DNA from: Pseudomonadota bacterium
GTDB lineage: Bacteria > Pseudomonadota > Gammaproteobacteria > UBA5335
NCBI GenBank assembly: GCA_002862435.1
Contig: PKDC01000013.1
Span: 1-64,000, forward strand
Length of the DNA stretch: 64,000 nt
Reading direction: 5' to 3'
The first letter of the stretch is position 1. Each line of letters opens with the position of its first letter. The notes beneath the pieces were generated by a model. It ran no database searches. It saw nothing but the letters and a program-made list of their open reading frames with translations, and was not told the origin of the DNA. Positions 9,458 through 19,806 of the stretch are shown here, one piece after another. The translations under genes and the position numbers were made by a program.

Positions 9458-10344
9458 AGGGATTGGGCATGATGGCCGGCGCGCTCCTGCTGCTGGCCCT
9501 GTTGGTGGCTTCCAGCGCCTTTTATGTGGTGGATCTCCGCGATCGGGCCATTCTGGTGCGCCTGGGCGAGATGGTGGAAGCCGATGTGGCGCCTGGATTG
9601 CATCTGAAGCTGCCCTTGTTGGATGTGGCGCGCACCTTCGATGGCCGGCTCCAGACCCTGGATATCGCGCCGGAGCGCTTCCTGACCCTGGAAAAGAAAA
9701 ACCTGATCGTCGATTTCTACGTCAAATGGCGCATCGACGATGTGGCGCGCTACTACCGCGCAACGGGTGGAAGCGAATTCATCGCCGCGCAGCGTTTGGA
9801 ACAGATCGTGAAAGACGGTCTGCGCAGCGAGTTCGGCCGACGTACCGTGCAGGAGGCGGTGTCGGGCGATCGCGTCCAGCTGGTGCAGACCATGACCACG
9901 CTGGCCAGCCGTCAAAGCCAGGAATTGGGAGTTGAGGTTAAGGAAGTGCGTATCAAGCGCATGGACCTGCCCAACGAAGTGAGCAGTTCGGTGTTCGCCC
10001 GCATGGAAGCCGAGCGCGCCCGCACCGCCCGCGAGTTGCGGGCCGAGGGTGAGGAAGCCGCCGAGGGAGTGCGTGCGGAAGCGGAGCGCCAGCGTGAAGT
10101 GATGCTGGCGGAGGCCTATCGGGATTCCGAGCGATTGCGTGGTGAAGGTGACCGGCTGGCGGCGGAAGCATTCGCCAAGGCGCACCAGACCGCGCCGGAG
10201 TTCTATGGTTTCTACCGCAGTCTGCAGGCCTATCGGGAAGCCTTGGGCCGCGGCGACACCACCATGGTGCTCTCCACGGACAGCGAGTTCTTCCGCTATT
10301 TCAAATCATTGCCCTCGCCGCCTGCTGCGGCGCCTGCCCGCTGA
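9454..10344 (+). CDS. hflC: FtsH-regulating membrane protein HflC
   Basis: 296 residues. An N-terminal membrane anchor (about 5-25) is followed by a band-7/SPFH domain and the motif VKEVRIKRMDLPNEVSSSVF that typifies HflC, then a charged coiled coil. It is the partner of HflK and is translationally coupled to it by a 4-nt overlap. Length and order fit the family. Confidence 0.95.
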   Translation: MKGLGMMAGALLLLALLVASSAFYVVDLRDRAILVRLGEMVEADVAPGLHLKLPLLDVARTFDGRLQTLDIAPERFLTLEKKNLIVDFYVKWRIDDVARYYRATGGSEFIAAQRLEQIVKDGLRSEFGRRTVQEAVSGDRVQLVQTMTTLASRQSQELGVEVKEVRIKRMDLPNEVSSSVFARMEAERARTARELRAEGEEAAEGVRAEAERQREVMLAEAYRDSERLRGEGDRLAAEAFAKAHQTAPEFYGFYRSLQAYREALGRGDTTMVLSTDSEFFRYFKSLPSPPAAAPAR

Positions 10345-10350
10345 GTTGCC

Positions 10351-10536
10351 ATGCCAGGGGATTTGATTGCCGCGTTCGGGCTGGTTCTGGTGCTGGAAGG
10401 CATTTTGCCCATGGCCGCGCCGCGCTTCTGGCAACGCGGGCTGAACCAGCTCAGCCTGTTGCCGCCCCGTGTGGTTCGGTTGCTGGGGCTTGCCAGTCTG
10501 GTCACGGGTTGGCTGATCGTGCGTGCGGCCCGATGA
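10351..10536 (+). CDS. DUF2065 small membrane protein (YjeT-like)
   Basis: 61 residues with two hydrophobic stretches (about 4-20 and 42-58) joined by a short amphipathic link containing PRFWQRGLNQL. DUF2065 proteins sit between hflC and hisZ/purA in many gammaproteobacteria; their function is unknown. It begins 6 nt behind the hflC stop and ends 16 nt before the hisZ start, so it is co-transcribed. Confidence 0.85.
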   Translation: MPGDLIAAFGLVLVLEGILPMAAPRFWQRGLNQLSLLPPRVVRLLGLASLVTGWLIVRAAR

Positions 10537-10552
10537 GCGGAGCAAGTCCCCC

Positions 10553-11743
10553 ATGAGCATGGAAAACCGCTGGCTCCTGCCCGAAGCCGTCTCCGAGGTG
10601 TTGCCGCCCCATGCGCGGGCGATGGACTTGCTGGGCCGCGCGGTCATGGATCTGTTCTGGTCGTGGGGCTACGATGCCATCGATCCGCCCCTGATCGAAT
10701 ACCTGGAGTCGCTGTTGACGGGCACGGGCCAGCATCTGGATCTGGAGACCTTCAAGATCACCGATCAGTTGAGTGGCCGCCTGATGGGCGTGCGGGCGGA
10801 TATCACGCCGCAAGCGGCCCGCATCGACGCCCAGGTGTTGCGCGGCGATGGCCCCCGGCGCCTGTGTTACCTGGGCCCGGTGCTGCACACCCGGTCCGAT
10901 GGCCGCGGGGGCTCTCGTTGTCCCTTGCAGGTGGGCGCCGAGCTGTTTGGGGACGCCAGCCCGCAAAGTGATCTGGAAGTGATTGCCCTCATGCTGGAGA
11001 CCCTGCTGCGCGCAGGACTGGATGATTTGCATCTGGATCTGGGGCATGTCGGCATCTATCGCGCCCTGATGCAGGAGGCGGCCTTGCCGGGCCAGGATGA
11101 ACGGCAGTTGTTCGACCTGCTGCAGCGCAAGGCCATGCCCGAGTTGCGGGCGTTTCTGGCGGGCCATCCCATGTCGCGGCAGGTGGCGGGCTGGCTGTGG
11201 GCCTTGCCGGATCTCAATGGTCCGGTGGACGTGCTGGCGCGAGCGCGCACTGTCCTGGCTGGGGCCGGCGCGGGGGTGGAAGCGGCTCTGGCGGAACTGA
11301 CCCGCCTGGCCGAGCGCCTCGATCAGCGTTACTCCCAGGTCACGCTGCATCTGGACCTGGCCGAGCTGCGCGGTTATGACTACCACACCGGCGTGGTGTT
11401 CGCCGCGTTCCAGTCCGGTCGTGGACAGGATCTGGCGCGCGGCGGCCGGTATGATCATGTGGGCGAGGTATTCGGTCGCGCCCGCCCCGCAACGGGCTTC
11501 AGCGCCGATTTGCACGCCCTGTATCACGCCGGTCGCTCACGCGCCGCGCCTGCTGCCGCCATCTGGGCGCCGGTCGCCGGCGAGGATCCGGCGCTTGAGG
11601 CGGCGGTGGTCGCATTGCGTCATCAAGGCGAGCGGGTCATCCGCGCCTTGAGCGAGGAAAATGGCTTGCCGAGCGCGCTGCATTGCGATCGCCGCCTGAT
11701 TTGGCGCGACGAGCAGTGGCGTGTGGATGCATGGACTCCCTGA
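10553..11743 (+). CDS. hisZ: ATP phosphoribosyltransferase regulatory subunit HisZ
   Basis: 396 residues, a catalytically dead class II (HisRS-like) synthetase paralogue that activates short-form HisG, the first enzyme of histidine synthesis. It has the histidyl-tRNA synthetase fold signatures (WGYDAIDPPLIEY, FKITDQLSGRLMGVRADIT, GYDYHTGVVF) but lacks the full anticodon domain. The ATG at 10553 is chosen; one at 10559 is equally possible. HisG is not in the window. Followed by purA as in many relatives. Confidence 0.93.
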   Translation: MSMENRWLLPEAVSEVLPPHARAMDLLGRAVMDLFWSWGYDAIDPPLIEYLESLLTGTGQHLDLETFKITDQLSGRLMGVRADITPQAARIDAQVLRGDGPRRLCYLGPVLHTRSDGRGGSRCPLQVGAELFGDASPQSDLEVIALMLETLLRAGLDDLHLDLGHVGIYRALMQEAALPGQDERQLFDLLQRKAMPELRAFLAGHPMSRQVAGWLWALPDLNGPVDVLARARTVLAGAGAGVEAALAELTRLAERLDQRYSQVTLHLDLAELRGYDYHTGVVFAAFQSGRGQDLARGGRYDHVGEVFGRARPATGFSADLHALYHAGRSRAAPAAAIWAPVAGEDPALEAAVVALRHQGERVIRALSEENGLPSALHCDRRLIWRDEQWRVDAWTP

Positions 11744-11775
11744 ACAAGCGCCGGCCCGGCGGGCTGGCTGAATAG

Positions 11776-13077
<1,302 letters not shown>

Positions 13078-13110
13078 GGGGCCTGCATGCCAATTCAAGG
13101 CGTAAATACA

Positions 13111-13142
13111 AAAAAGGCTTTCCGTTCCCGGAAAGCCTTTTT
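13111..13142. terminator. Bidirectional intrinsic terminator between purA and tRNA-Leu
   Basis: A perfect 14-bp inverted repeat (13111-13124 with 13129-13142) around the loop TTCC. An A-run begins the left arm and a T-run ends the right arm, so it can stop transcription from purA on the plus strand and from the tRNA gene on the minus strand. Confidence 0.9.
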
Positions 13143-13158
13143 TGCTTTGAAATCAAGA

Positions 13159-13245
13159 TGGTGCCGAGAAGAGGACTTGAACCTCCACGGGGTTTCCCCC
13201 ACTAATACCTGAAACTAGCGCGTCTACCAATTCCGCCATCTCGGC
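13159..13245 (-). tRNA. tRNA-Leu (anticodon CAG)
   Basis: 87 nt including an encoded CCA end. On the minus strand it starts GCCGAGATGGCGGAATTGG, and the acceptor stem pairs GCCGAGA with TCTCGGC. The anticodon stem-loop has stem CTAGT/ATTAG and loop TTCAGGT, giving CAG. A long variable arm (GTGGGGGAAACCCCGT) and the T loop GTTCAAGTC fit a class II leucine tRNA. Confidence 0.95.
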
Positions 13246-13286
13246 TCAACGGAATTGCATTTGTCCTGCAACCCCGTGGGCTGCGA

Positions 13287-13315
13287 ACTTTAAGACTCCC
13301 CAAAGCCGTTGTCAA
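13287..13315 (-). promoter_or_regulatory. Sigma-70 promoter of tRNA-Leu
   Basis: On the minus strand a perfect -35 TTGACA (13310-13315), a 17-bp spacer and the -10 TAAAGT (13287-13292) stand about 42 nt before the mature tRNA 5' end. Confidence 0.75.
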
Positions 13316-13367
13316 CGGGCAAAATGCCCGATCTTAGAGGTAATCAATTTATTCATGGAACTCCTGA

Positions 13368-15722
13368 ATGGCTGAAGCTGACTGGCAATCCCGCGATCCC
13401 CACTACGAGCAGGAACGGTTGAAGTATCCCCAGCCCGCGCCCAGTCGGGAATATTTGCGCATGTTGCTGACCGAGGCGGGCGAACCGCTCTCCCGCGAGG
13501 ACATCATCGAACGCGGCGGCATCACCGGCGCCGAGGCCCTGGAAGGGGTGGAGCGACGGCTCACCGCGATGGTCCGCGACGGCGAGTTGGCGATCAACCG
13601 CAAGGGCGCCTATGGCCTGGTGGACCGTATGCATCTCGTGGGGGGGCGCGTCATCGCCCATCGGGATGGCTTCGGCTTTCTGGTCTCGGATGACGGCGGC
13701 GATGACGTCTTCCTGCCCGCGCGGCAGATGCGCGATCTGTTCCACGGTGATCGCGTCCTGGTGCGGATCAGCGGCGAGGATCGTCGCGGCCGCCGCGAAG
13801 GGGTGGTGGTCGAGATCCTGGAGCGGAACACCCAGCAGGTGGTGGGCCGTTTTTACCGCGAACAGGGCGTGGGCTTCGTGCTGCCCGAGAACCCCCGCAT
13901 CACTCACCAGATCATGATTCCGGCCGACGCGCAGGGCGAGGTCCGCGACAACCAGATCGTGGTGGTCGATATCGTCGAACCCCCCAGCAAACGCGGGCCG
14001 CCCTTGGGTCGTATTCGCGAGGTGCTGGGCGAGCACATGGCGCCCGGCATGGAAATCGAGGTCGCCATCCGCGCCCACGGCATTCCCTCGGTGTGGCCGG
14101 AAGCAGTGGAAGCGGCCTGTGCACCGTTCGGTAGCCGGGTCGAGTCTGACGACAAGCGTGATCGGATTGATCTGCGGCGCTATCCGCTGGTGACGGTCGA
14201 TGGCGCCGATGCGCGCGATTTTGACGACGCGGTGTTCTGTGAACCGGCCGGGGAGGGCTGGCGCCTGCTGGTGGCCATCGCCGATGTGGGGCATTACGTG
14301 CGCCCTGGCGATCCTCTGGACCTGGAGGCGGCCACGCGCGGCAACTCGGTCTACTTCCCCCAGCAGGTCGTGCCCATGCTGCCGGAAGTGCTTTCCAATG
14401 GCCTGTGTTCGATCAACCCCAAGGTCGACCGCCTGTGCATGGTGTGCGCCCTGGAAATCGGCGCCGATGGCGAGATCAGCCGCTTCCGCTTCTTCGAAGG
14501 CGTGATGCGCTCGGCGCAGCGGCTGACCTATGACGAATTTGCCCAGGCCGTGATCGATCGGGACGCCCCGACGCGGGAACGGCTGAAAGACATTCTGGGC
14601 CATCTGGAAGACCTCCATGGTCTCTACCAGGTGCTGCGCAAGGCCCGGGAGCGCCGCGGCGCCCTGGATTTCGGCACCGCCGAGACGGTGATCGAGTTCG
14701 GTCCGGATCGCAAGATCGCCGCCATCAAGCCGTTTCTGCGTCACGATGCCCATCGCATGATCGAGGAGTGCATGATTGCCGCCAACGTGGCGGCGGCCCG
14801 CTTCCTCAGCGAACACCGCATCCCGGCCCTTTACCGGGTCCATCCGCCACCGTCTTCCGAACGGCTCGAAGATCTGCGCGCATTCCTGACGGGCTTTGGC
14901 TTGTCCCTGGGTGGCGGCGACAAGCCCAGCCCCCAGGATTACGCCCGGGTGCTGACCGCCCTGGAAGCGCGCGAGGATCGGCACTTGATCGAACCGGTGC
15001 TGCTGCGTTCGCTCAGCCGCGCCGAATACACAGTCTCCAACGACGGCCATTTCGGCCTGTCGCTGGCGGCCTACACCCACTTTACCTCGCCCATCCGACG
15101 TTACCCCGACCTGATCGTCCACCGGGGTATCCGGCACGTGGTTCAGGGTGGAACCGCCGAAAACTATCCCCTGACGCCGGCGCAGCTCGATCGCATCGCC
15201 GAGCAGTGCTCGTTGACCGAGCGGCGCGCGGATGAGGCCACCCGGGATGTAGCGGACTGGCTCAAATGCGAGTTCATGCTGGAGCGGGTCGGCGAGGTCT
15301 TTGATGGACGCATCAACGCCGTCACCGGCTTTGGCCTGTTCGTCCTGCTCGACAAGGTGTATGTCGAGGGGCTGGTGCATGTCACCTCCCTGTCCAATGA
15401 CTATTACCAGCACGATCCGGTGCAACATCGCCTGCGCGGCGAACGTTCCGGCCACATCTACCGGCTCGGAGACCGCATCCGGGTTCGCCTGATCAACGTG
15501 AATCTTGATGAACGCAAAATCGACTTCGAACTCGCCCCGGCGGAAGGCAACCGCGACGGGGCGGCCAAAGCCCCGGCCCGACGGGGCAGCGGCAAGCGCC
15601 CAGCAGCCGCCAGCATCCCCGACCCAGCCGCGCCCAAACCCAAGGAAGGCGAAGGCGCCGACAAGACCAAGCGCCGACGCCCCCGCAAGCGCCGCAAGGC
15701 CAAAGCCAAGGAAGCGAGCTGA
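13368..15722 (+). CDS. rnr: Ribonuclease R
   Basis: 784 residues, a 3'-5' exoribonuclease that degrades structured RNA. Order: N-terminal winged-helix region (about 25-85), two cold-shock/OB domains (GGRVIAHRDGFGFLV), the RNB catalytic domain with VDGADARDFDDAV metal-binding aspartates, and a C-terminal S1 domain (VFDGRINAVTGFGLFV). It ends in a Lys/Arg/Ala/Pro-rich tail of about 65 residues. The last about 215 nt are also the only place from which rlmB can start in its frame. Confidence 0.95.
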   Translation: MAEADWQSRDPHYEQERLKYPQPAPSREYLRMLLTEAGEPLSREDIIERGGITGAEALEGVERRLTAMVRDGELAINRKGAYGLVDRMHLVGGRVIAHRDGFGFLVSDDGGDDVFLPARQMRDLFHGDRVLVRISGEDRRGRREGVVVEILERNTQQVVGRFYREQGVGFVLPENPRITHQIMIPADAQGEVRDNQIVVVDIVEPPSKRGPPLGRIREVLGEHMAPGMEIEVAIRAHGIPSVWPEAVEAACAPFGSRVESDDKRDRIDLRRYPLVTVDGADARDFDDAVFCEPAGEGWRLLVAIADVGHYVRPGDPLDLEAATRGNSVYFPQQVVPMLPEVLSNGLCSINPKVDRLCMVCALEIGADGEISRFRFFEGVMRSAQRLTYDEFAQAVIDRDAPTRERLKDILGHLEDLHGLYQVLRKARERRGALDFGTAETVIEFGPDRKIAAIKPFLRHDAHRMIEECMIAANVAAARFLSEHRIPALYRVHPPPSSERLEDLRAFLTGFGLSLGGGDKPSPQDYARVLTALEAREDRHLIEPVLLRSLSRAEYTVSNDGHFGLSLAAYTHFTSPIRRYPDLIVHRGIRHVVQGGTAENYPLTPAQLDRIAEQCSLTERRADEATRDVADWLKCEFMLERVGEVFDGRINAVTGFGLFVLLDKVYVEGLVHVTSLSNDYYQHDPVQHRLRGERSGHIYRLGDRIRVRLINVNLDERKIDFELAPAEGNRDGAAKAPARRGSGKRPAAASIPDPAAPKPKEGEGADKTKRRRPRKRRKAKAKEAS

Positions 15723-16503
15723 GTCCTTCGGCGGTCCCGCTGCTGACACGGGACCGCCGGGAACCCAGGGCGTCTTCGGCCTCCATGCAGTCGTCGCGCT
15801 GCTCACCTTCGACGCGGATCGCGTTCAGGCGATCTGGGTGCAGGACAGCCGCCGCGAGGACCAGGTGGCTGCCGTGCTGGAGCGTGCCGCCCGCCTGAAC
15901 ATTGCCGTGGAGGTGCTGCCGCGGCGCGCACTGGACAGCCGCCTGCCCGGTCTGCGGCATCAGGGCCTGGTGGCGTGGACGCTGCCTGCGCCGCGACTCG
16001 GCGAGGCCGATCTGCAGGCGCAGTTGGCGGATTGGGGCGCGACGCCGGTGTTGCTGGTGCTGGATGGCGTGCAGGATCCCCACAACCTGGGCGCTTGCCT
16101 GCGCACCGTCTGGGCGGCCGGCGCGCAAGCGGTGATCGTGCCCCAGGACCGGGCTGCGGGACTTACCCCCACGGTCCGCAAGGTCGCCGTGGGCGCGGCG
16201 GAACAGGTGCCCTTGTTCCAGGTCACCAACCTGGCGCGGACTTTGAAGATGTTGGCGGACCAAGGTTTTCGCATCCTCGGCGCCGAAGCCCAGGCCACCG
16301 AAAGCCTGTACACCGCCGATCTGTCCGGACCGCTGGTGTGGGTGCTGGGCGGCGAGGGCAGCGGTTTGCGGCGCCTGACCCAGGAATGCTGCGATGTGCG
16401 CGTGTCCATCCCCTTGCAGGGCGGCGCGGAGAGCCTGAATGTCTCCGTCGCCGCTGGCGTCGTCCTGTTCGAAACCCGGCGTCGGCGTTTGATGGGGATG
16501 TGA
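15508..16503 (+). CDS. rlmB: 23S rRNA (guanosine-2251-2'-O)-methyltransferase RlmB
   Basis: SpoU-family methyltransferase acting on G2251 of 23S rRNA. The N-terminal substrate-binding domain starts at about residue 86 with GVFGLHAVVALL. The SPOUT domain has DGVQDPHNLGACLRT, VWVLGGEGSGLRRLT and IPLQGGAESLNVSVAAG. The ATG at 15508 (or the TTG before it) is the only ATG/GTG/TTG in this frame ahead of the first conserved block. The start therefore lies inside rnr and gives a Pro/Arg/Ala-rich N-terminal extension of about 80 residues. The domain call is certain; the exact start is not. Confidence 0.85.
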   Translation: MNAKSTSNSPRRKATATGRPKPRPDGAAASAQQPPASPTQPRPNPRKAKAPTRPSADAPASAARPKPRKRAESFGGPAADTGPPGTQGVFGLHAVVALLTFDADRVQAIWVQDSRREDQVAAVLERAARLNIAVEVLPRRALDSRLPGLRHQGLVAWTLPAPRLGEADLQAQLADWGATPVLLVLDGVQDPHNLGACLRTVWAAGAQAVIVPQDRAAGLTPTVRKVAVGAAEQVPLFQVTNLARTLKMLADQGFRILGAEAQATESLYTADLSGPLVWVLGGEGSGLRRLTQECCDVRVSIPLQGGAESLNVSVAAGVVLFETRRRRLMGM

Positions 16504-16612
16504 TGGCCGTTGCCGGACTTGTTCGAAAGCCGCCAAGGGTTGGAGGCGTTCGCGCATCCCCGGGATGCGCGTAGAGGCGTGCCCCTTTTCCCAGCGCGAG
16601 GCCTTGAAGCCG

Positions 16613-17047
16613 ATGACGACATCGACCGGCTGGTTCTATTGGGCCGCATTGTCCGCGTGCTTTGCGGCGCTCACGGCGATCTTCGCGAAGATCGGCATCC
16701 GGGACGTTGATTCGGATTTCGCGACGCTGTTGCGAACCGTGATGATCGTCTTTGTGCTGGCGCCCTTCGTCTGGTTCGCGGGCAAGTGGAGCAATCCATT
16801 CGACCTGGCGCCGAAATCCCTGCTCTTTCTGGTCCTGTCCGCATTCGCAACCGGGGCATCGTGGGTGTGCTACTTCAGGGCGCTTCAGATGGGCGACGCC
16901 GCCAAGGTGGCCCCGGTCGACAAGTTCAGTCTGGTGCTTGTGGCCATCTTCGCCTATGCGTTTCTGGGGGAGCGTCCGTCTGAAAGGGATTGGCTCGGCA
17001 TTGCCCTCGTGGCGCTGGGCGTGCTGGTGCTCGCCTTTAAACGCTAG
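16613..17047 (+). CDS. Half-size EamA/DMT-family membrane protein
   Basis: 144 residues with about five hydrophobic segments. It corresponds to one EamA repeat rather than the usual two (end motif FLGERPSERDWLGIALVALGVLVLAF, typical of the family), so it would need to dimerise. The transported substrate is unknown. The ATG at 16613 is chosen because it begins just before the first membrane segment; an ATG at 16565 would add 16 polar residues. It stands alone, convergent with cydB. Confidence 0.75.
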   Translation: MTTSTGWFYWAALSACFAALTAIFAKIGIRDVDSDFATLLRTVMIVFVLAPFVWFAGKWSNPFDLAPKSLLFLVLSAFATGASWVCYFRALQMGDAAKVAPVDKFSLVLVAIFAYAFLGERPSERDWLGIALVALGVLVLAFKR

Positions 17048-17108
17048 GGGCCCGGCGGAACCGCCGCCCAAGTTGATGTGATCAAGCGCATCGCCCGCGC
17101 CGGATGCC

Positions 17109-18119
17109 TCAGTGATAGCCGGCGCCGGGGCGGACCTTGCCGCGGAACACCCAGTAGTTATAGGCGGTGTAGCCCAGGATCAGCGGCAATAAGGCCACTG
17201 CGCCGACGAGCAGAAAGCCTTGCGAGGCGGGCGGCGCAGCGGTTTCCCAGAGGGTGAAGACGCGCGGCACGGTGTAGGGCCACAGACTCACCGCCAGGCC
17301 AAAAGCGCCCAGCGCGAACAGCGTGATGGTGAGCACAAAGGGCGCCCAGGGAGATTGTCGGCGCAGCGCCCGCCACAGCATCCAGCCGACCACGATGGTC
17401 AGGATCGGCACCGGCATCAGCCAGAACAGATTGGGCAAACTGAACCAGCGCGCGGCCACCTCCGCCGACATCAGCGGCGTCGCCAGGCTCACCATGGCGA
17501 TCCAGGCCAGCACCACGAACATCAACACCTGGCCGGCGTGAAACGCCCAGCGCTGCAACGCGCCTTCGGTCTTCAAGGCCAGCCAGCATGCCCCCAGCAA
17601 GGCGTAGCCACAGACCAGCGCAAAGCCGGTCATCAGGCTGAATGGGGTGAGCCAGTCCATCACGTTGCCGGTGAACTTCCCGTCCGTCACCTGGAATCCC
17701 TGGATGAAGGCGCCCAGCACCGTCCCTTGGAAGAATGCCGCCAGCACCGAGCCCAAATTGAAGGCCACGTCCCACACGCCCCGGCTGCGCTCCGCCTTGA
17801 AGCGGAATTCAAAGGCCACGCCGCGGAACACCAAGGCAAACAGCATGAACAGGATGGGGATATAGAGGGCCGTCATGAGCAGCCCATAAGCCTTGGGGAA
17901 GGCGGCGAACAAGCCGCCGCCGGCCAGCACCAGCCAGGTTTCGTTGCCGTCCCAGTGGGGCGCGATGCTGTTCATCATCAGATCGCGTTCCTCGTCGGTG
18001 CGACCCCAGGGAAACAGGATGCCGATCCCCAAATCGAAGCCGTCCAGAATCACATACAACATCAGCCCCAGGCACAGTACCCCAGCCCAGATCAACGGAA
18101 TCCAGAAACTCGCGTCCAT
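17109..18119 (-). CDS. cydB: Cytochrome bd-type quinol oxidase subunit II (CioB/CydB)
   Basis: 336 residues, about eight to nine membrane segments. The N-terminus (WIPLIWAGVLCLGLMLYVILDGFDLGIG) and the MNSIAPHWDGNETWLVL block are signatures of CydB. It is the partner of CydA in the heme bd quinol:oxygen oxidoreductase. The ATG at 18119 has an AGGAGA upstream; a longer reading from 18251 lies inside cydA and is not expected. 16 nt separate it from cydA. No cydX-like small ORF was noticed behind it. Confidence 0.93.
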   Translation of the reverse strand: MDASFWIPLIWAGVLCLGLMLYVILDGFDLGIGILFPWGRTDEERDLMMNSIAPHWDGNETWLVLAGGGLFAAFPKAYGLLMTALYIPILFMLFALVFRGVAFEFRFKAERSRGVWDVAFNLGSVLAAFFQGTVLGAFIQGFQVTDGKFTGNVMDWLTPFSLMTGFALVCGYALLGACWLALKTEGALQRWAFHAGQVLMFVVLAWIAMVSLATPLMSAEVAARWFSLPNLFWLMPVPILTIVVGWMLWRALRRQSPWAPFVLTITLFALGAFGLAVSLWPYTVPRVFTLWETAAPPASQGFLLVGAVALLPLILGYTAYNYWVFRGKVRPGAGYH

Positions 18120-18135
18120 CGGCAGCGTCTCCTTG

Positions 18136-19494
18136 TTACATCCAGGCGGTGCGGGTGGGCTCGTCATGGTCCGGCTGCGTGGCGGCAGCGTCGGGACCCT
18201 GGCGAATGAGTTTGGACAGGTAATAGAGATAGGCCAGCAACAGGGTTCCATAGACTGCGACGAACAGAGACAGCGTGGTCAGGATGGCGCGTGCGGGCAC
18301 CGCCGAGACGGCCTCCGAGGTGCGCATCAGGCCCTGCACGATCCACGGTTGGCGCCCGGTTTCCGTCACGATCCAGCCGGCCAGGGTGGCGACAAAGCCC
18401 AGTGGCGCGCTGGCCATGCAGAGCAGGGCGTAGGGCCGATTGCTGTAGAGCGTGCCGCGCCAGCGCAACAGCAATCCCAGTCCGCCCAGGAACAGGAACC
18501 AGAAGCCCAATCCCACCATGATGCGGAAGCTGAAAAACACCAGCGGCACCAGCGGCCGATCGGCGGGCGCGACCTCCTTCAGACCCAGGACGGTTCCCTC
18601 CGGATCGTGCTGGAGGATTAGACTGGCCAGCTTCGGGATCGCGATCTCGAAGTGGTTGCGCTCGGCCGCCATGTCGGGCCAGGCGAACACCAGCAGCGGC
18701 GCGCCGGCGGTGGTTTCCCACAGCCCCTCCATGGCGGCGATTTTCATGGGTTGATGGCGCTGGACCTGTAAGCCATGTAGATCACCCATCACGATCTGTA
18801 GCGGCGCCAGGATCGCCAGGGCCAGCGTGGCGATGGCGAAGGCGGGCCGCGCCAGTGCGGCGCTCTGGATACGCTGCAGATGCCAAGCCGATACCCCCGC
18901 GACGACCAAGGATGTGGTCAGAAAGGAAGCCATCAGCATGTGCGGGAAACGATAGAAAAACGACGGGTTGAAGATCACCTCCGGCCAGCTTTCCACGTGG
19001 AAGATGCCATCCACCAGGCGATAGCCGGCCGGGGTGTGCATCCAGGAACTGGCCGCGAGGATCCAGAACGCCGAGATCATGGTGCCGATCGAGACGATGC
19101 AGGTGGCGGCGAAATGCAGGCGCGGTGGCACCCGCTGCATGCCGAACAGCATGACCCCCAGGAAACTCGCCTCCAGGAAGAACGCCGTGAGGACCTCATA
19201 GCCCAGCAACGGTCCCAGGATATTGCCCGTCACCTCGGAGAAACGCGCGAAGTTGGTGCCGAACTCATACGACAGCACCACCCCGGACACCACGCCCATG
19301 CCGAAGGAGAGCGCAAAGATCTTCACCCAGAAGCGATACAGCGTGAGGTAGACCGCCTGTCCGGTGCGCAGCCACAGCGCTTCCAGGATCACCAGGAACA
19401 GCGCCAGGCCGATGGTGAGCGTGGGAAACAGGATGTGAAAACTGATGGTCAAGGCGAACTGCAAGCGGGCCAGGATGACGGCGTCAAAGGGCAT
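18136..19494 (-). CDS. cydA: Cytochrome bd-type quinol oxidase subunit I, cyanide-insensitive (CioA) type
   Basis: 452 residues, shorter than E. coli CydA (about 520) because the Q-loop between KIAAMEG and the next membrane helix is short, as in the CIO group. Heme ligands are visible: His20 (SFHILFP), the His in YRFPHMLM and the Met in the following helices; the GWIVTETGRQPW motif is intact. The ATG at 19494 has GCGGAGA ahead of it. It provides high-affinity or stress-resistant respiration. Upstream lies the accessory region at 19.8-22.1 kb. Confidence 0.93.
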   Translation of the reverse strand: MPFDAVILARLQFALTISFHILFPTLTIGLALFLVILEALWLRTGQAVYLTLYRFWVKIFALSFGMGVVSGVVLSYEFGTNFARFSEVTGNILGPLLGYEVLTAFFLEASFLGVMLFGMQRVPPRLHFAATCIVSIGTMISAFWILAASSWMHTPAGYRLVDGIFHVESWPEVIFNPSFFYRFPHMLMASFLTTSLVVAGVSAWHLQRIQSAALARPAFAIATLALAILAPLQIVMGDLHGLQVQRHQPMKIAAMEGLWETTAGAPLLVFAWPDMAAERNHFEIAIPKLASLILQHDPEGTVLGLKEVAPADRPLVPLVFFSFRIMVGLGFWFLFLGGLGLLLRWRGTLYSNRPYALLCMASAPLGFVATLAGWIVTETGRQPWIVQGLMRTSEAVSAVPARAILTTLSLFVAVYGTLLLAYLYYLSKLIRQGPDAAATQPDHDEPTRTAWM

Positions 19495-19806
19495 GGGTGT
19501 CTCCGCTTTGTGGGGCCTGATAAATATTCGTGCTAACCATATACCAATGCCGACGATCAGTCCGATCCGATCAAGCGGGACATCCTCCACGTTTCGACAA
19601 GGTGGACGCAAACGGGTTGCAAAGGGCTGAACCAACTCAAAAGCCTTTGTCCATCCAGCTCGCGGCAGAAAATTGTGGAACAATCGCCGATCGAGGCGGC
19701 GCGGCTGTGCAAGGCGGTAAATCCCCGCTCGCATCGGGTACGAAGGGTCGCACGCCCCGAGGCGTCAGGTCCATGGCGCGCTGCCGATGAAGTGCACAAT
19801 GATTGC
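19495..19806. other. Intergenic region upstream of cydA
   Basis: About 310 bp that must hold the cydA promoter. No ORF here reads like a protein. A TTGAT half-site with a poor second half (minus strand, around 19565-19575) is too weak to call an FNR/ANR box. Confidence 0.4.

Noticed and set aside
13316-13330. CGGGCAAAATGCCCG inverted repeat before rnr
   Set aside because: Short 5-bp stem without a T-tract; it abuts the tRNA promoter but I cannot assign a role.
13353-15806. 817-codon open frame on the minus strand opposite rnr
   Set aside because: Its composition is that of an antisense shadow in high-GC DNA (His/Gln/Asp-rich, no domain); RNase R on the plus strand is complete with all motifs.
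19560-19580. Possible FNR/ANR box upstream of cydA
   Set aside because: Only one half-site (TTGAT) fits; the second half is far from ATCAA.
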